Positions 46,913 to 55,463 are shown, counted from the stretch's first letter. The stretch is DNA of 64,000 bases from Shewanella sp. KT0246 (GCF_019654955.1 NZ_BPEV01000020.1:44661-108660); one strand, 5' to 3'. Notes: generated by a model not told the origin, from the sequence alone. Numbers and translations are program-made.

Positions 46913-46928
46913 TGTGATTTATATCACG
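46913..46928. promoter_or_regulatory. CRP (cAMP receptor protein) type site upstream of galK
   Basis: TGTGATTTATATCACG matches the CRP consensus TGTGA-N6-TCACA at 9 of 10 specified positions and is nearly a perfect dyad. It is 170 bp upstream of the galK start and fits catabolite control of a sugar operon. Confidence 0.75.
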
Positions 46929-47096
46929 ATTGGTCGGAGGTGTAACTAGGATTAACTATTTTGATTTCATTTGAGTATCAATGTGAGTATTTTTTGAGTT
47001 AATTCATGTTGTTTAAGTTGTGAAGTGCCACAAAAGAGGTATTAGTGGAGGCTGATTATTCTGTTTGTCGAACAATGTTAGTGATTGCTGAAGTGA

Positions 47097-47127
47097 GCTG
47101 ACATATTCATAATTTGAATATGTCAGC
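47097..47127. repeat. Long perfect inverted repeat after the response-regulator gene
   Basis: GCTGACATATTC and GAATATGTCAGC form a perfect 12-bp stem with a 7-nt loop, 19 bp after the regulator stop. No strong T run follows on either strand, so it is either a weak terminator or 3'-end stabiliser, or an operator. Confidence 0.6.
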
Positions 47128-47145
47128 TTGTTTACTCTGAAAAAT

Positions 47146-48519
47146 TCAGTCTTTTTTGGTGATGCGTCGGCTCAATGCTGATTGACTGATCCCCAGCATT
47201 TGCGCTGCAGCTGTTTGGTTATTTGCCGTGCGGCTCATGGCTTCATCAATCAGTGCTTGGCTCATATCAGCCAAAGTCGGCAGTACTTGCGGGAAGATAA
47301 TTCTAGTACTCGAATGAGGTGCAGTTGATTTGAGCTCGTTGATTGCCTCCATAAAAGGCGAGATATTCAGTTGTATGCCATCACTACGGCTAACTGCATC
47401 AAACACCATTCCTTTCAGTTCGTGTAAATTACCAGGAAAGTCATAGCTTTGCAGTTGTATTGCTAAGTCACTGGGTTGCTGGGGCGGCGTTAAATTCATC
47501 TCTTCAGCGGCGAGCGATATAAAGTGATTAATCAACATCGCGATATCTAATTTACGCTGTCTTAAAGGTGGTAAATGGATTTTATGAGCTCGTAACCGAT
47601 ACAGCAGGTCGCGCCTGAATTGCCCGCTTTTATTCAGTTCGAGTAAATCGTGTTGAGTTGAGGTAATAATGCGGCAATTAACTGGATAAGGGCGATCACT
47701 GCCAATTGGGTAGTATTGTTTTTGCTGCAGAACATCCAGTAATTTGGCTTGAGAAGATAAGGGTAAATCGCCTATTTCGTTCAAATAAAGCAAGCCTTTA
47801 CCCACAGTATGCAAGGCTCCAGCTTGGGATTTACCAGGCTCTTGGCTTAGTCTACCAAATAGTTGTAATTCAAAGGCACTTTCACTGATCCCCGCCAAAT
47901 TTACATTCACAAAAGGGGCGTCGGTACAGCATAACTGGTGGCAGCTTTTGGCAAACTCATCTTTACCTGTGCCGCTTTCACCATAGATTAATATTGGTTC
48001 TGGGCTAAATGCGACAGCTTCTAAATAACGGAATTGATCCAGTAAATTAGGCTCGCATGTGAGGATATTATTAAATGCGCTCGGTTGAGCCAGAGTTTTG
48101 CTTAAAAAGCTTTCTTTGATGCGGTGATAGTTACGTTCAAGTCCAACGACTTCTAAAGCGCGGCGAACAGTTAGGGCTAAATCGGCTACATCATCGGTTT
48201 TAATAAAGTAATTGTAAGCGCCGTTTTTGATGCAGCGAACAGCGGTATCGACTTCATTTACGCCCGTAACAATAATCACTCGAGTATTTGGGTACTCAAG
48301 GCGAATTTGCGCTAACAAATCCTCACCCGAATGAAATGGCATGGTTAAGTCTAATAGCACTAACGCATAATCCGTTCCTTCTAAGCGGTTCATCACTTGG
48401 CGGCTATCAACGCAAGTATCAATCACGGCCTCTGGCACAAGACGGTTTAAGGTTACTGCTAATGTTCTTAGCCAAGGCGCTTCATCATCAACTAATAAAA
48501 TATTACGGGCGAGTTTCAC
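47146..48519 (-). CDS. NtrC-family response regulator lacking GAFTGA
   Basis: A 457-residue regulator in three parts. The receiver (1-120) has Asp11/Asp12, phospho-acceptor Asp57 (LLDLTMP) and Lys107. The AAA+ domain (~145-385) has an intact Walker A GESGTGKD (180-187), but Walker B is LLYLNEIGD (Asn247 in place of Asp). The GAFTGA loop that contacts sigma-54 is absent (LFGRLSQEPGKSQAGAL). A Fis-type helix-turn-helix follows (NQTAAAQMLGISQSALSRRI, 434-453). It probably regulates sigma-70 promoters by binding DNA rather than by sigma-54 activation. It follows the kinase gene by 3 bp. Confidence 0.92.
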   Translation of the reverse strand: MKLARNILLVDDEAPWLRTLAVTLNRLVPEAVIDTCVDSRQVMNRLEGTDYALVLLDLTMPFHSGEDLLAQIRLEYPNTRVIIVTGVNEVDTAVRCIKNGAYNYFIKTDDVADLALTVRRALEVVGLERNYHRIKESFLSKTLAQPSAFNNILTCEPNLLDQFRYLEAVAFSPEPILIYGESGTGKDEFAKSCHQLCCTDAPFVNVNLAGISESAFELQLFGRLSQEPGKSQAGALHTVGKGLLYLNEIGDLPLSSQAKLLDVLQQKQYYPIGSDRPYPVNCRIITSTQHDLLELNKSGQFRRDLLYRLRAHKIHLPPLRQRKLDIAMLINHFISLAAEEMNLTPPQQPSDLAIQLQSYDFPGNLHELKGMVFDAVSRSDGIQLNISPFMEAINELKSTAPHSSTRIIFPQVLPTLADMSQALIDEAMSRTANNQTAAAQMLGISQSALSRRITKKD

Positions 48520-48522
48520 GAT

Positions 48523-50523
48523 TTAGCTCCTTGCTACTTCTGTAACATTATTGGGTTGGTTTGGCGTTAGCAAGCTAAACACTAAGGTGAAGCAACTGCC
48601 TTCATTGATGGTTGAGGTGACCTTCATATGGCCATGGTGCTCTTTTAAAATTCTGCTGCAAACCGATAAGCCTAAGCCACTGCCACCATGGGATCGCCTC
48701 GTGGTAAAAAATGGCTCTGTTATTCGCTTTAAGGTTTCTTTGTTCATTCCGCTGCCGTTATCTTCGACACTAATGTAGCCCGCTGACTTACTCGAATAAG
48801 TTTTAATGGTTATTTGACCATCGCCGGGTTGTGTCGCATGGCAGGCATTTTGGATCAGATTAATCATCACTTGATGTAATTGCTGGGCATCACCGTTAAT
48901 CATCGGGCTCGGTTCTGCTAGTTCCATTCTCACTTGGTAACGCTTTAGTTGGTTTGATGTTAGGCGCTGAGCGACTTGCACCACTTCATTTAAACTAATC
49001 GCTTGATGATTGGAGGCAAGATTGGGCAAGGCATATCGTTTTAAATCATTCACAATCCGTGAAATACGTTTGGCGCTTTCTTCAACCACTTCAGTACTGT
49101 GATTGATTTCATCAAATGCGGCTTGTGGCTCAAGCCCTGCCACTAGCCAAAATGGGTTTTGCTGTTGGTAATAATCTGCTGCAGGGCGCAAATCTTTCAT
49201 CGCCTCGGCAAACAGAGCAATTGAATGAATGATGATTCCAGTTGGGTTGTTAATCTCGTGGGCAACCCCTGCTGACAGTTCTCCTAACGAAGCAAGACGG
49301 CTAGCCTCATCGTTCGCTTGGCGAAGGTGTTGCTGTTCGGTATTTTCTTCTAGCAATACAACGACTTGTTCTTCTGCAATGGGGTGAATTTGTACTTGCC
49401 AATATTGAGCTAAATATCTCATATCAGCGATAAGAGACTTTTTAGATTCAATCACCGATTTCACACCAGTGGCTAAAACAAAAGGAGCGCCATCGACATA
49501 ATGGAACTGACTATGGGTTAGTAGTTGGTTATTGTCATTGCTCCACAGGCACTGCATTTTCTTATCAAAAATGGTCATGCCGTGGGGAATGCCATCAAGT
49601 ACTGCCTGAAATTGCTGAGATAAAGAGCGAATTTTTTGCTCGGCAATTTCACGTTGTTGCAGCTCAAGGGCAAGGGCTTCAGAGCGGAACTTTAAGCGGC
49701 GGCTGACTGAAAAGGTATACAACATGCCTATGGCTGAAATTATCGAAATGACGATAGATAGAATAAGCATTTTCCTTTGGGTCGAAGTAATATCGAATTT
49801 TTCACGACCCATGCCAAACCATTTGTTGACTAATCTATCGTACTCCCCTGAAATTTTAAGCTGCCTTAAAGCATCATTTATTTCATGAAGTAAAGCGGCA
49901 TCAGAGGGGTTACTGACAAATGTGAAAGCGCCGAAAATCAATGCATCACTTGAGCTTCTTACCAAAGGGTATTTAGGCTGTAACCGTCTTGCGACAAAGT
50001 TTTCAGCCAGCACCACATCCACTTCGTTAGTCATTAACTTTTGAAAGCCTGTTTCATATAAATCGACTTTTACTTGGGTGAAATTTTGCGGTTGATTAGT
50101 TAAGAACACATCAACAAAAGCACCACTTTTAATCGCGACTCTTTTACCTACTAAATCAGACCAATTGTCGATGTAATCTTTGCCCTGCAGGGTATACGCT
50201 TTGGCATGCGTGGCATAAATAGGATCGGATTGGCTTAACTCACGTCTTACATTGGTTGGGCTAACTACCGCCACAACATCAATTGGACTATGAATATCGT
50301 GCATGTCGGTCATGAGTTGTTGAAAGGTTTTACGGCGTACCATTATCGGTCTATCTAGCATTTGTCCAATGCGATCCATAAGTTCTACATGAAAGCCTTG
50401 ATCAACGCCATTATCTCGCCATTCTAAAGGGGCAGTCGTGGAGTGCACCCCAAAGACGATCGTTTCCTTCGCGGTTAAAGGAAAACTGAGTAATAACAAT
50501 AAACAGAGACAATATTTCATCAA
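48523..50523 (-). CDS. Sensor histidine kinase with periplasmic solute-binding sensor domain
   Basis: A 666-residue kinase. It has a signal sequence (1-18), then a family-3 solute-binding domain in the periplasm (~20-240: FGVHSTTAPLEWRDNG; VGKRVAIKSGAFVDVF), and a TM helix (252-272). A coiled linker, a PAS-like segment (~303-395), HisKA with SAGVAHEINNP (His422) and HATPase (NLIQNACHA; DNGSGM; FFTTRRSHGGSGLGLSV) follow. Sensors of this kind bind amino acids, organic acids or similar small ligands directly. It is the first gene of a two-gene operon with the regulator and is divergent from fccA. Confidence 0.93.
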   Translation of the reverse strand: MMKYCLCLLLLLSFPLTAKETIVFGVHSTTAPLEWRDNGVDQGFHVELMDRIGQMLDRPIMVRRKTFQQLMTDMHDIHSPIDVVAVVSPTNVRRELSQSDPIYATHAKAYTLQGKDYIDNWSDLVGKRVAIKSGAFVDVFLTNQPQNFTQVKVDLYETGFQKLMTNEVDVVLAENFVARRLQPKYPLVRSSSDALIFGAFTFVSNPSDAALLHEINDALRQLKISGEYDRLVNKWFGMGREKFDITSTQRKMLILSIVISIISAIGMLYTFSVSRRLKFRSEALALELQQREIAEQKIRSLSQQFQAVLDGIPHGMTIFDKKMQCLWSNDNNQLLTHSQFHYVDGAPFVLATGVKSVIESKKSLIADMRYLAQYWQVQIHPIAEEQVVVLLEENTEQQHLRQANDEASRLASLGELSAGVAHEINNPTGIIIHSIALFAEAMKDLRPAADYYQQQNPFWLVAGLEPQAAFDEINHSTEVVEESAKRISRIVNDLKRYALPNLASNHQAISLNEVVQVAQRLTSNQLKRYQVRMELAEPSPMINGDAQQLHQVMINLIQNACHATQPGDGQITIKTYSSKSAGYISVEDNGSGMNKETLKRITEPFFTTRRSHGGSGLGLSVCSRILKEHHGHMKVTSTINEGSCFTLVFSLLTPNQPNNVTEVARS

Positions 50524-50698
50524 GATAAATTCAATGGCTAACAGATAGATATAGTTTGCACTTTAGCAAATCATAATCTTCATAACTGTGGCATTGAGCG
50601 TAAATTTGATAGAAAGCTTATGCCAGTAAGGCGACTAAAGTGGCCAATATGATAGGCGCCATTAATCAAACTGAGATTGTGAAGATGATCACTCAGAA

Positions 50699-50716
50699 CT
50701 ATGCGAAATTGCATAG
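50699..50716. promoter_or_regulatory. Palindromic operator 1, CTATGC-N6-GCATAG
   Basis: A perfect dyad (extended to ACTATGC / GCATAGT) with spacer GAAATT. It is 175 bp from the kinase start. The same half-sites recur 30 bp away, which makes a regulator-binding site likely; the neighbouring Fis-type regulator is the obvious candidate. Confidence 0.72.
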
Positions 50717-50728
50717 TGGTCAATTGGA

Positions 50729-50746
50729 CTATGCACTTTTGCATAG
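50729..50746. promoter_or_regulatory. Palindromic operator 2, CTATGC-N6-GCATAG
   Basis: Second copy of the dyad with a different spacer (ACTTTT), centre 30 bp from the first copy and 179 bp before fccA. Conserved half-sites around a non-conserved spacer at three helical turns suggest cooperative binding of two dimers. Confidence 0.72.
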
Positions 50747-50925
50747 CTTTAAATGACAGATGTGATCAGCTGTTAACTTTGGAAGTGAGTCTGAATTGTT
50801 TGATTGAGCCAAGCGCCATTGAGCGTGAAAATTAAGTTAAATCAGATTCAGTAGCAAATGTGATGACCAATAAGGCATGACAGAGAGTGACGAATTAGCG
50901 TCATGGCTACATTTAAGGAGTTACC

Positions 50926-52713
50926 ATGAAATTAACACGATGCGCAGCGCTTTTAGCTGCATTACTCGGTTCAGCAGGGTTAGTTGGCGGCGCAATTGCA
51001 GCTGATAATCTTGCAGATTTTCACTCAGAAAATCAAGAATGTGAAAGCTGTCATTTACCTAGTGGCGAGCTATCAAACGACAGCCTGACATTTGAAAATG
51101 AACAATGTGTTTCTTGTCATGGCACCTTAGCAGAAGTGGCTGAAAGCAATACTCGTGAAAACTACAATGCCCATGAATCTCACTTCCCAGGCGATGTAGC
51201 GTGTACTACTTGTCATAGCGGTCATGATAAATCAGTGGTCTATTGTGATTCGTGCCATAGCTTCGATTTCGATATGCCATTTGGCAGCAAATGGGAGCGT
51301 TACGAGCCTTCAATTGCTGAACTAGCTAAAGATTCTGCAGACCGTAAAGCGGCATTAGCTGCAGCGCCTAGTGACACAGTGAATGTTGTGGTTGTAGGTT
51401 CAGGCGGGGCAGGTTTCTCTGCAGCAGTGGCTGCAAGCGATAAAGGCGCTAAAGTGATTTTAGTTGAGAAAGAGCCTGTGATTGGCGGTAACGCAAAACT
51501 TGCAGCTGGCGGCATGAATGCAGCTTGGACTGATCAACAAAAAGCCAAAGACATTAAAGATAGCGTTGAGTCTATGTACAAAGACACTATGAAAGGTGGC
51601 CGTGACTTAAACGACCCTAAATTGGTTGAAGTACTGACTTCTCACTCTAAAGGCTCTGTTGACTGGATGACAGCAATGGGCGCTGATTTAAATGATGTTG
51701 GCCGTATGGGTGGCGCATCTGCTAACCGTTCACATCGCCCAACAGGTGGTGCAGGTGTGGGTGCTCACGTGATTCAAGTGCTTTACGACAATGCCCTTGA
51801 GCGTAAAGTCGATATGCGCATGAATACCCGTGGTGTTGAAATCATCAAAGATGATGCTGGTAAAGTTGAAGGTTTACTGGTTAAAGGTCAATACACAGGT
51901 TACTACTGGATTAAAGCGGATGCTGTTGTAATGGCAACGGGTGGTTTTGGTCGCAATAACGAACGTGTTTCTCAATACGATCCTAAGTTAAAAGGCTTTA
52001 TTTCAACTAACCAACCTGGTGCAACTGGTGATGGTCTTGATGTTGCAGGTAATGCTGGTGCTGGTATGACTGACGTTAAGTACATTCAAGCTCACCCAAC
52101 CTTATCGGTTAAAGGTGGCGTGATGGTAACTGAAGCGGTGCGTGGTAACGGCGCAATTTTGGTAAACAAAGAAGGTAAACGCTTCGTCAATGAAATCACT
52201 ACTCGTGATAAAGCAGCGGCGGCGATTCTTAATCAAACCGGCAAAGTAGCTTACTTAATCTTTGATGACTCAGTGCGTAAATCACTGAAGAAAATTGATA
52301 AGTATATCCAGCTTGGGGTGGTTCCATCAGCTGACTCTCCTGAGAATCTAGGTAAAGTAGCTGGCATTGATGGTAAAGCCTTAACGGCATCGATTGCTCA
52401 GTACAACAAACTGGTCGCTTCAGGTAAAGATACTGACTTTGAACGTCCTAACTTACCGCGTGCATTGAATGAAGGTAACTACTACGCTATTGAAGTGACC
52501 CCTGGTGTTCACCATACAATGGGCGGTGTATCGATTGATGATAAAGCTGAAATCCTATCTGAAGATAAGAAAGTGATTCCAGGTTTATACGGCGCAGGTG
52601 AAGTCACTGGTGGTGTTCATGGTGCTAACCGTTTAGGTGGTAACGCAATCTCTGACATCATTACCTTCGGTAGATTAGCGGGTGAACAAGCCGCTGCTTA
52701 CTCTAAAAAATAG
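50926..52713 (+). CDS. fccA: Periplasmic tetraheme flavocytochrome c, fumarate reductase
   Basis: A 595-residue protein. A 25-residue signal peptide is followed by four c-heme motifs CESCH, CVSCH, CTTCH and CDSCH (39-43, 61-65, 93-97, 107-111), and then an FAD domain ([17 protein letters not shown]) and substrate cap. Active-site residues His390, Arg427 (NEITTRDK), His529 (PGVHHTMGG) and Arg569 (GANRLGG) equal mature-numbered His365, Arg402, His504 and Arg544 of Shewanella fumarate reductase. It reduces fumarate in the periplasm with electrons from the CymA quinol oxidase. It is monocistronic and divergent from a two-component operon. Confidence 0.96.
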   Translation: MKLTRCAALLAALLGSAGLVGGAIAADNLADFHSENQECESCHLPSGELSNDSLTFENEQCVSCHGTLAEVAESNTRENYNAHESHFPGDVACTTCHSGHDKSVVYCDSCHSFDFDMPFGSKWERYEPSIAELAKDSADRKAALAAAPSDTVNVVVVGSGGAGFSAAVAASDKGAKVILVEKEPVIGGNAKLAAGGMNAAWTDQQKAKDIKDSVESMYKDTMKGGRDLNDPKLVEVLTSHSKGSVDWMTAMGADLNDVGRMGGASANRSHRPTGGAGVGAHVIQVLYDNALERKVDMRMNTRGVEIIKDDAGKVEGLLVKGQYTGYYWIKADAVVMATGGFGRNNERVSQYDPKLKGFISTNQPGATGDGLDVAGNAGAGMTDVKYIQAHPTLSVKGGVMVTEAVRGNGAILVNKEGKRFVNEITTRDKAAAAILNQTGKVAYLIFDDSVRKSLKKIDKYIQLGVVPSADSPENLGKVAGIDGKALTASIAQYNKLVASGKDTDFERPNLPRALNEGNYYAIEVTPGVHHTMGGVSIDDKAEILSEDKKVIPGLYGAGEVTGGVHGANRLGGNAISDIITFGRLAGEQAAAYSKK

Positions 52714-52763
52714 TCTTATATTTAGATACCGATAGCATTACTCCCCTGATGCTATCAAACTTA

Positions 52764-52792
52764 AAAGTGAGCCATTTGGCTCACTTTTTTTG
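52764..52792 (+). terminator. Terminator of fccA
   Basis: AAAAGTGAGCC / GGCTCACTTTT stem with an ATTT loop and a T run, 51 bp after the fccA stop. Confidence 0.92.
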
Positions 52793-52832
52793 TCTTGTTA
52801 TTATTCTCACTCTTCTTATGCTTATTATTTTT

Positions 52833-52896
52833 CGCTTAGTCGCTTAGTCGCTTAGTCGCTTAGTCGCTTAGTCGCTTAGTCGCTTAGTCGCTTAGT
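52833..52896. repeat. Eight perfect tandem copies of CGCTTAGT
   Basis: Eight uninterrupted identical 8-bp units (64 bp) lie between the fccA terminator and the end of convergent fetB, 21 bp from the fetB stop. Perfect short units of this kind are prone to slippage, so copy number should vary between strains. Confidence 0.95.
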
Positions 52897-52917
52897 CAGA
52901 ACTATATCCAATGAGCA

Positions 52918-53697
52918 TTAAAGATCGGCAGCATTAAATCGCAACTTTCCGCTGTGGTTTAGCAATTGATTAATGGTTAACTGAATTGCGCTGGCAACTG
53001 AAATCGTTAAGGTGGCAAAGATAGCAATGAGAATAATGATTTGATATTTCACGGCAATAATAGGATCAACGCCACCTAATATTTGACCTGTCATCATCCC
53101 AGGCAAACTCACCAGTCCTGTGGTGGTCATTGAAGCAAGAATAGGCGCAAATGATTGCTGCATAGCATGTTGAACAAACGGCTCCGACGCTTGTTTGGGA
53201 CTCGCACCTAAAGCCAATGCACCATGATATTGCGGCTGCTTTTCTTCAAAGGCTGAAAATAAACGTTGTAGCGCAATAATGTTACCACTGAGGCTATTAC
53301 CCAGCAGCATGCCCGCAGTCGGGATTAAAAATTGGGTGCTATAAATTGGCGTAGGTTGAAACAGAAATAACATCATTATCAGTAGTATTGGCACAAGTCC
53401 TAGCAATAAGCCTCCGATAACAGGCAGCATCATTGCCGATTTGGGGAGTTTCGCTTTATTAATTATTGCGCTTGCACCGACCAATAACATCACCAACAGC
53501 CAGATTAAGTTTACCCAAAGGCTTTCGAGGTGGAACAGGAATTTAAGATAAAGGCCAATTAATACCATTTGCACCGTCATGCGCAGTACGGCAACGGCAA
53601 TATCTTTACCAAGGTGTAAATGAAAGTAGCGGTTAATTGCCAGTGGCGCGATAAGCACCAGCATGAATACACTCATTGCTAGCCAGCTAATGTCCAT
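52918..53697 (-). CDS. fetB: FetB-type iron export ABC permease (UPF0014)
   Basis: A 259-residue membrane protein with about seven TM helices. It matches the UPF0014/FetB (YbbM) family: LRMTVQMVLIGLYLKFLF, AGMLLGNSLSGNIIALQRL, LALGASPKQASEPFVQHAMQQSFAPILASM and the highly conserved LVSLPGMMTGQILGG. In E. coli FetB pairs with the ATPase FetA to export iron and protect from oxidative stress. No ATPase gene adjoins it here: the upstream neighbour is a transcription unit of its own and the downstream side is convergent. It is full length. Confidence 0.92.
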   Translation of the reverse strand: MDISWLAMSVFMLVLIAPLAINRYFHLHLGKDIAVAVLRMTVQMVLIGLYLKFLFHLESLWVNLIWLLVMLLVGASAIINKAKLPKSAMMLPVIGGLLLGLVPILLIMMLFLFQPTPIYSTQFLIPTAGMLLGNSLSGNIIALQRLFSAFEEKQPQYHGALALGASPKQASEPFVQHAMQQSFAPILASMTTTGLVSLPGMMTGQILGGVDPIIAVKYQIIILIAIFATLTISVASAIQLTINQLLNHSGKLRFNAADL

Positions 53698-53756
53698 AAT
53701 TCCTCATTTAATTTTGTGCTTCCTATAAATACAGTACCGCTGATTTGATTCAAGCA

Positions 53757-53788
53757 TAAAAAAGCGCCTTATGAAATCATAAGACGCT
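53757..53788 (-). terminator. Terminator of the CPA2 antiporter gene
   Basis: CTTATGA / TCATAAG with outer AGCG / CGCT pairs separated by one mismatch. On the minus strand it is followed by a T run, 23 bp after the antiporter stop. Confidence 0.82.
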
Positions 53789-53810
53789 GATTGAATGGCT
53801 AACTATGCTG

Positions 53811-55463
53811 TTAAGGTTTACTCAAGGTCTGAGTTATTTCTGGTGACGCACTGGCTTTATCGGCCTCAGTATCATTATCAGATGAGGGCTCAAGTAACTC
53901 ATGAATCACGTTATCAACAAAACCAGCGCCGGCTGCTTCATACAAGTTGTAAACACTGTTCACACCTTGCTCTTTAAGTGATTGTGCATCTTCAGAGTAC
54001 TGCACAATTGCGCTGATTTTACCTTTATATTCGAGCTTTTTTAATTGCTCTACCGCAAACATATTACCGACATGATGCGGCATAGCCAGTAGCACTAGTT
54101 CAAGGCTTGGTGCACGTTCAAGCTTTTCCCAAAAGTCGGTATCGCTGGCATCGCCTTGTACGACATTACGGCCTTCTTGGCGGTGGAAGTCGACTAAATC
54201 TTGCTTGTGTTCAATCCCTAAAATTTCACCACTGTACTTACCACGAAGCTCATCATAGGCCCCCGAACCAATTCGTCCCATCCCTAAAATTAAGAAGCGA
54301 GGGCTACCCACAGGTATTTGTCTATCTTCAGGATGAAGTGGGTGCCTTTCCAGTGTGGTGAAGGTGTCGTGGAATTTTTGATATAAGCGATTCACACTGG
54401 CATTTAATGGCGCAGCGATTAAGAAACTGATACTTAATGCGACGGCTAAAATAATGAGCCACTCTGCCGGTAACCAGCCTTTTTGCGCGGCAACGGCGGC
54501 GACAATCAAACCGAATTCGCTGTAGTTACCTAAGTTAAACGAGGCGAACAACGAGGTACGTGCGCGCAGTTTAAAGCGAGTCAGAATGAAGAAAAACAGT
54601 AACACTTTAAACGGCATTAACAGCACTAATAAGCCTGCTAAGCCAACATCCTCAATTGTCGGTAAACCATTTAAGCCAATGGTTAAGAAGAAGGCGACTA
54701 AGAAGAGTTCTTTAAAGTAATAAATCGATTTAGCAAGCTCAGAGGACTTTGCATGACCAGCGAGTAAAACTCCCATGATCAAGGCGCCTAAATCAGGTTT
54801 TAAGCCCACAGCTTCAAATACCCAAGCGCCCATGACTAGCGCCATAGCAAGGCCAAACAAAATCAGCATTTCGCCATGACCTACTCGATCAAACACTTTA
54901 TAAATCACAGGCTTTAATAAGGGCAGTAACAATAAACCTAAGGCATAAACAGAGGGGAATTCACCTTTAGAAATGGTTAAGAACAGTACTGCGAAGATAT
55001 CTTGCATAATTAAGATACCAATAGCGATGCGACCATAAAGTGCCTGACCATCACCATTCTCATCCAAGACTTTAACGGCAAATACGGTACTGGAGAAACT
55101 TAACGCAAAACTCAGCAACAGTAGCTGGTTCATTTCAAGATCAATCAGTCTATCTAAACCGACTAAACCTAATAGCTTGAGTATGGGTAAAAAGAATAAA
55201 ATAGACCCGACTAAGTGAAGACTGGAACTGGCCCAGACTTCAGATTTAAGCAGACTTTTTACATCGAGTTTTAAGCCAATAGCGAATAGTAATAGCATGA
55301 CTCCTAAGTCAGCTAGCTCTTGCAATAATGGAACGCTCTCATCTTGCACACCAAAGATAAACAGTAAGAAGCCGGCCGCTAAATATCCGATGAGCGGAGG
55401 AAGTCCTACTCGGCTAACGAGCATGCCGCAGACTAGGGTGATAATGAAAATTGCTGGTTCCAT
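53811..55463 (-). CDS. Monovalent cation:proton antiporter, CPA2/KefB-YbaL type
   Basis: A 550-residue protein with 12-13 TM helices (Na+/H+ exchanger domain, ~1-385; signature GLPPLIGYLAAGFLL, FALSFSSTVFAVKVL, and KPDLGALIMGVLLAGH). It is joined to a RCK N-terminal nucleotide-binding domain (~395-515; FLILGMGRIGSGAYDEL, GDASDTDFWEKL). It belongs to the glutathione-gated or nucleotide-gated K+ efflux class (KefB/KefC/YbaL). No KefF/KefG ancillary gene lies beside it. Ion preference cannot be read from sequence. It is monocistronic. Confidence 0.9.
   Translation of the reverse strand: MEPAIFIITLVCGMLVSRVGLPPLIGYLAAGFLLFIFGVQDESVPLLQELADLGVMLLLFAIGLKLDVKSLLKSEVWASSSLHLVGSILFFLPILKLLGLVGLDRLIDLEMNQLLLLSFALSFSSTVFAVKVLDENGDGQALYGRIAIGILIMQDIFAVLFLTISKGEFPSVYALGLLLLPLLKPVIYKVFDRVGHGEMLILFGLAMALVMGAWVFEAVGLKPDLGALIMGVLLAGHAKSSELAKSIYYFKELFLVAFFLTIGLNGLPTIEDVGLAGLLVLLMPFKVLLFFFILTRFKLRARTSLFASFNLGNYSEFGLIVAAVAAQKGWLPAEWLIILAVALSISFLIAAPLNASVNRLYQKFHDTFTTLERHPLHPEDRQIPVGSPRFLILGMGRIGSGAYDELRGKYSGEILGIEHKQDLVDFHRQEGRNVVQGDASDTDFWEKLERAPSLELVLLAMPHHVGNMFAVEQLKKLEYKGKISAIVQYSEDAQSLKEQGVNSVYNLYEAAGAGFVDNVIHELLEPSSDNDTEADKASASPEITQTLSKP

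Larger units (their letters stand above)
46744..47145. other. Promoter region of galK-galM
   Basis: 402 bp without a gene. It contains the CRP-type site, a stretch rich in TTACTTA-like repeats (about 46785-46870), and a long perfect inverted repeat near the end of the response-regulator gene. Confidence 0.6.
50524..50925. other. Divergent regulatory region, kinase operon / fccA
   Basis: 402 bp without a gene. It holds twin CTATGC-N6-GCATAG palindromes almost exactly midway between the two start codons, and a 10-bp direct repeat CATTGAGCGT at 50592-50601 and 50817-50826. A strong ribosome binding site AAGGAG precedes fccA. No sigma-54 promoter of the GG-N10-GC type is visible. Confidence 0.7.

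Noticed and set aside
50750..50925. Sigma-54 promoter for fccA
   Set aside because: An NtrC-type regulator nearby made this worth seeking, but no GG-N10-GC element with the usual surrounding bases is visible, and the regulator itself lacks GAFTGA.
50926..52713. Urocanate reductase (UrdA) instead of fumarate reductase
   Set aside because: The catalytic Arg and the substrate-binding His and Arg residues line up with the Shewanella fumarate reductase at a constant offset of 25.
52833..52896. CRISPR-like array
   Set aside because: The units are 8 bp and directly abutting with no spacers; this is a simple tandem repeat.
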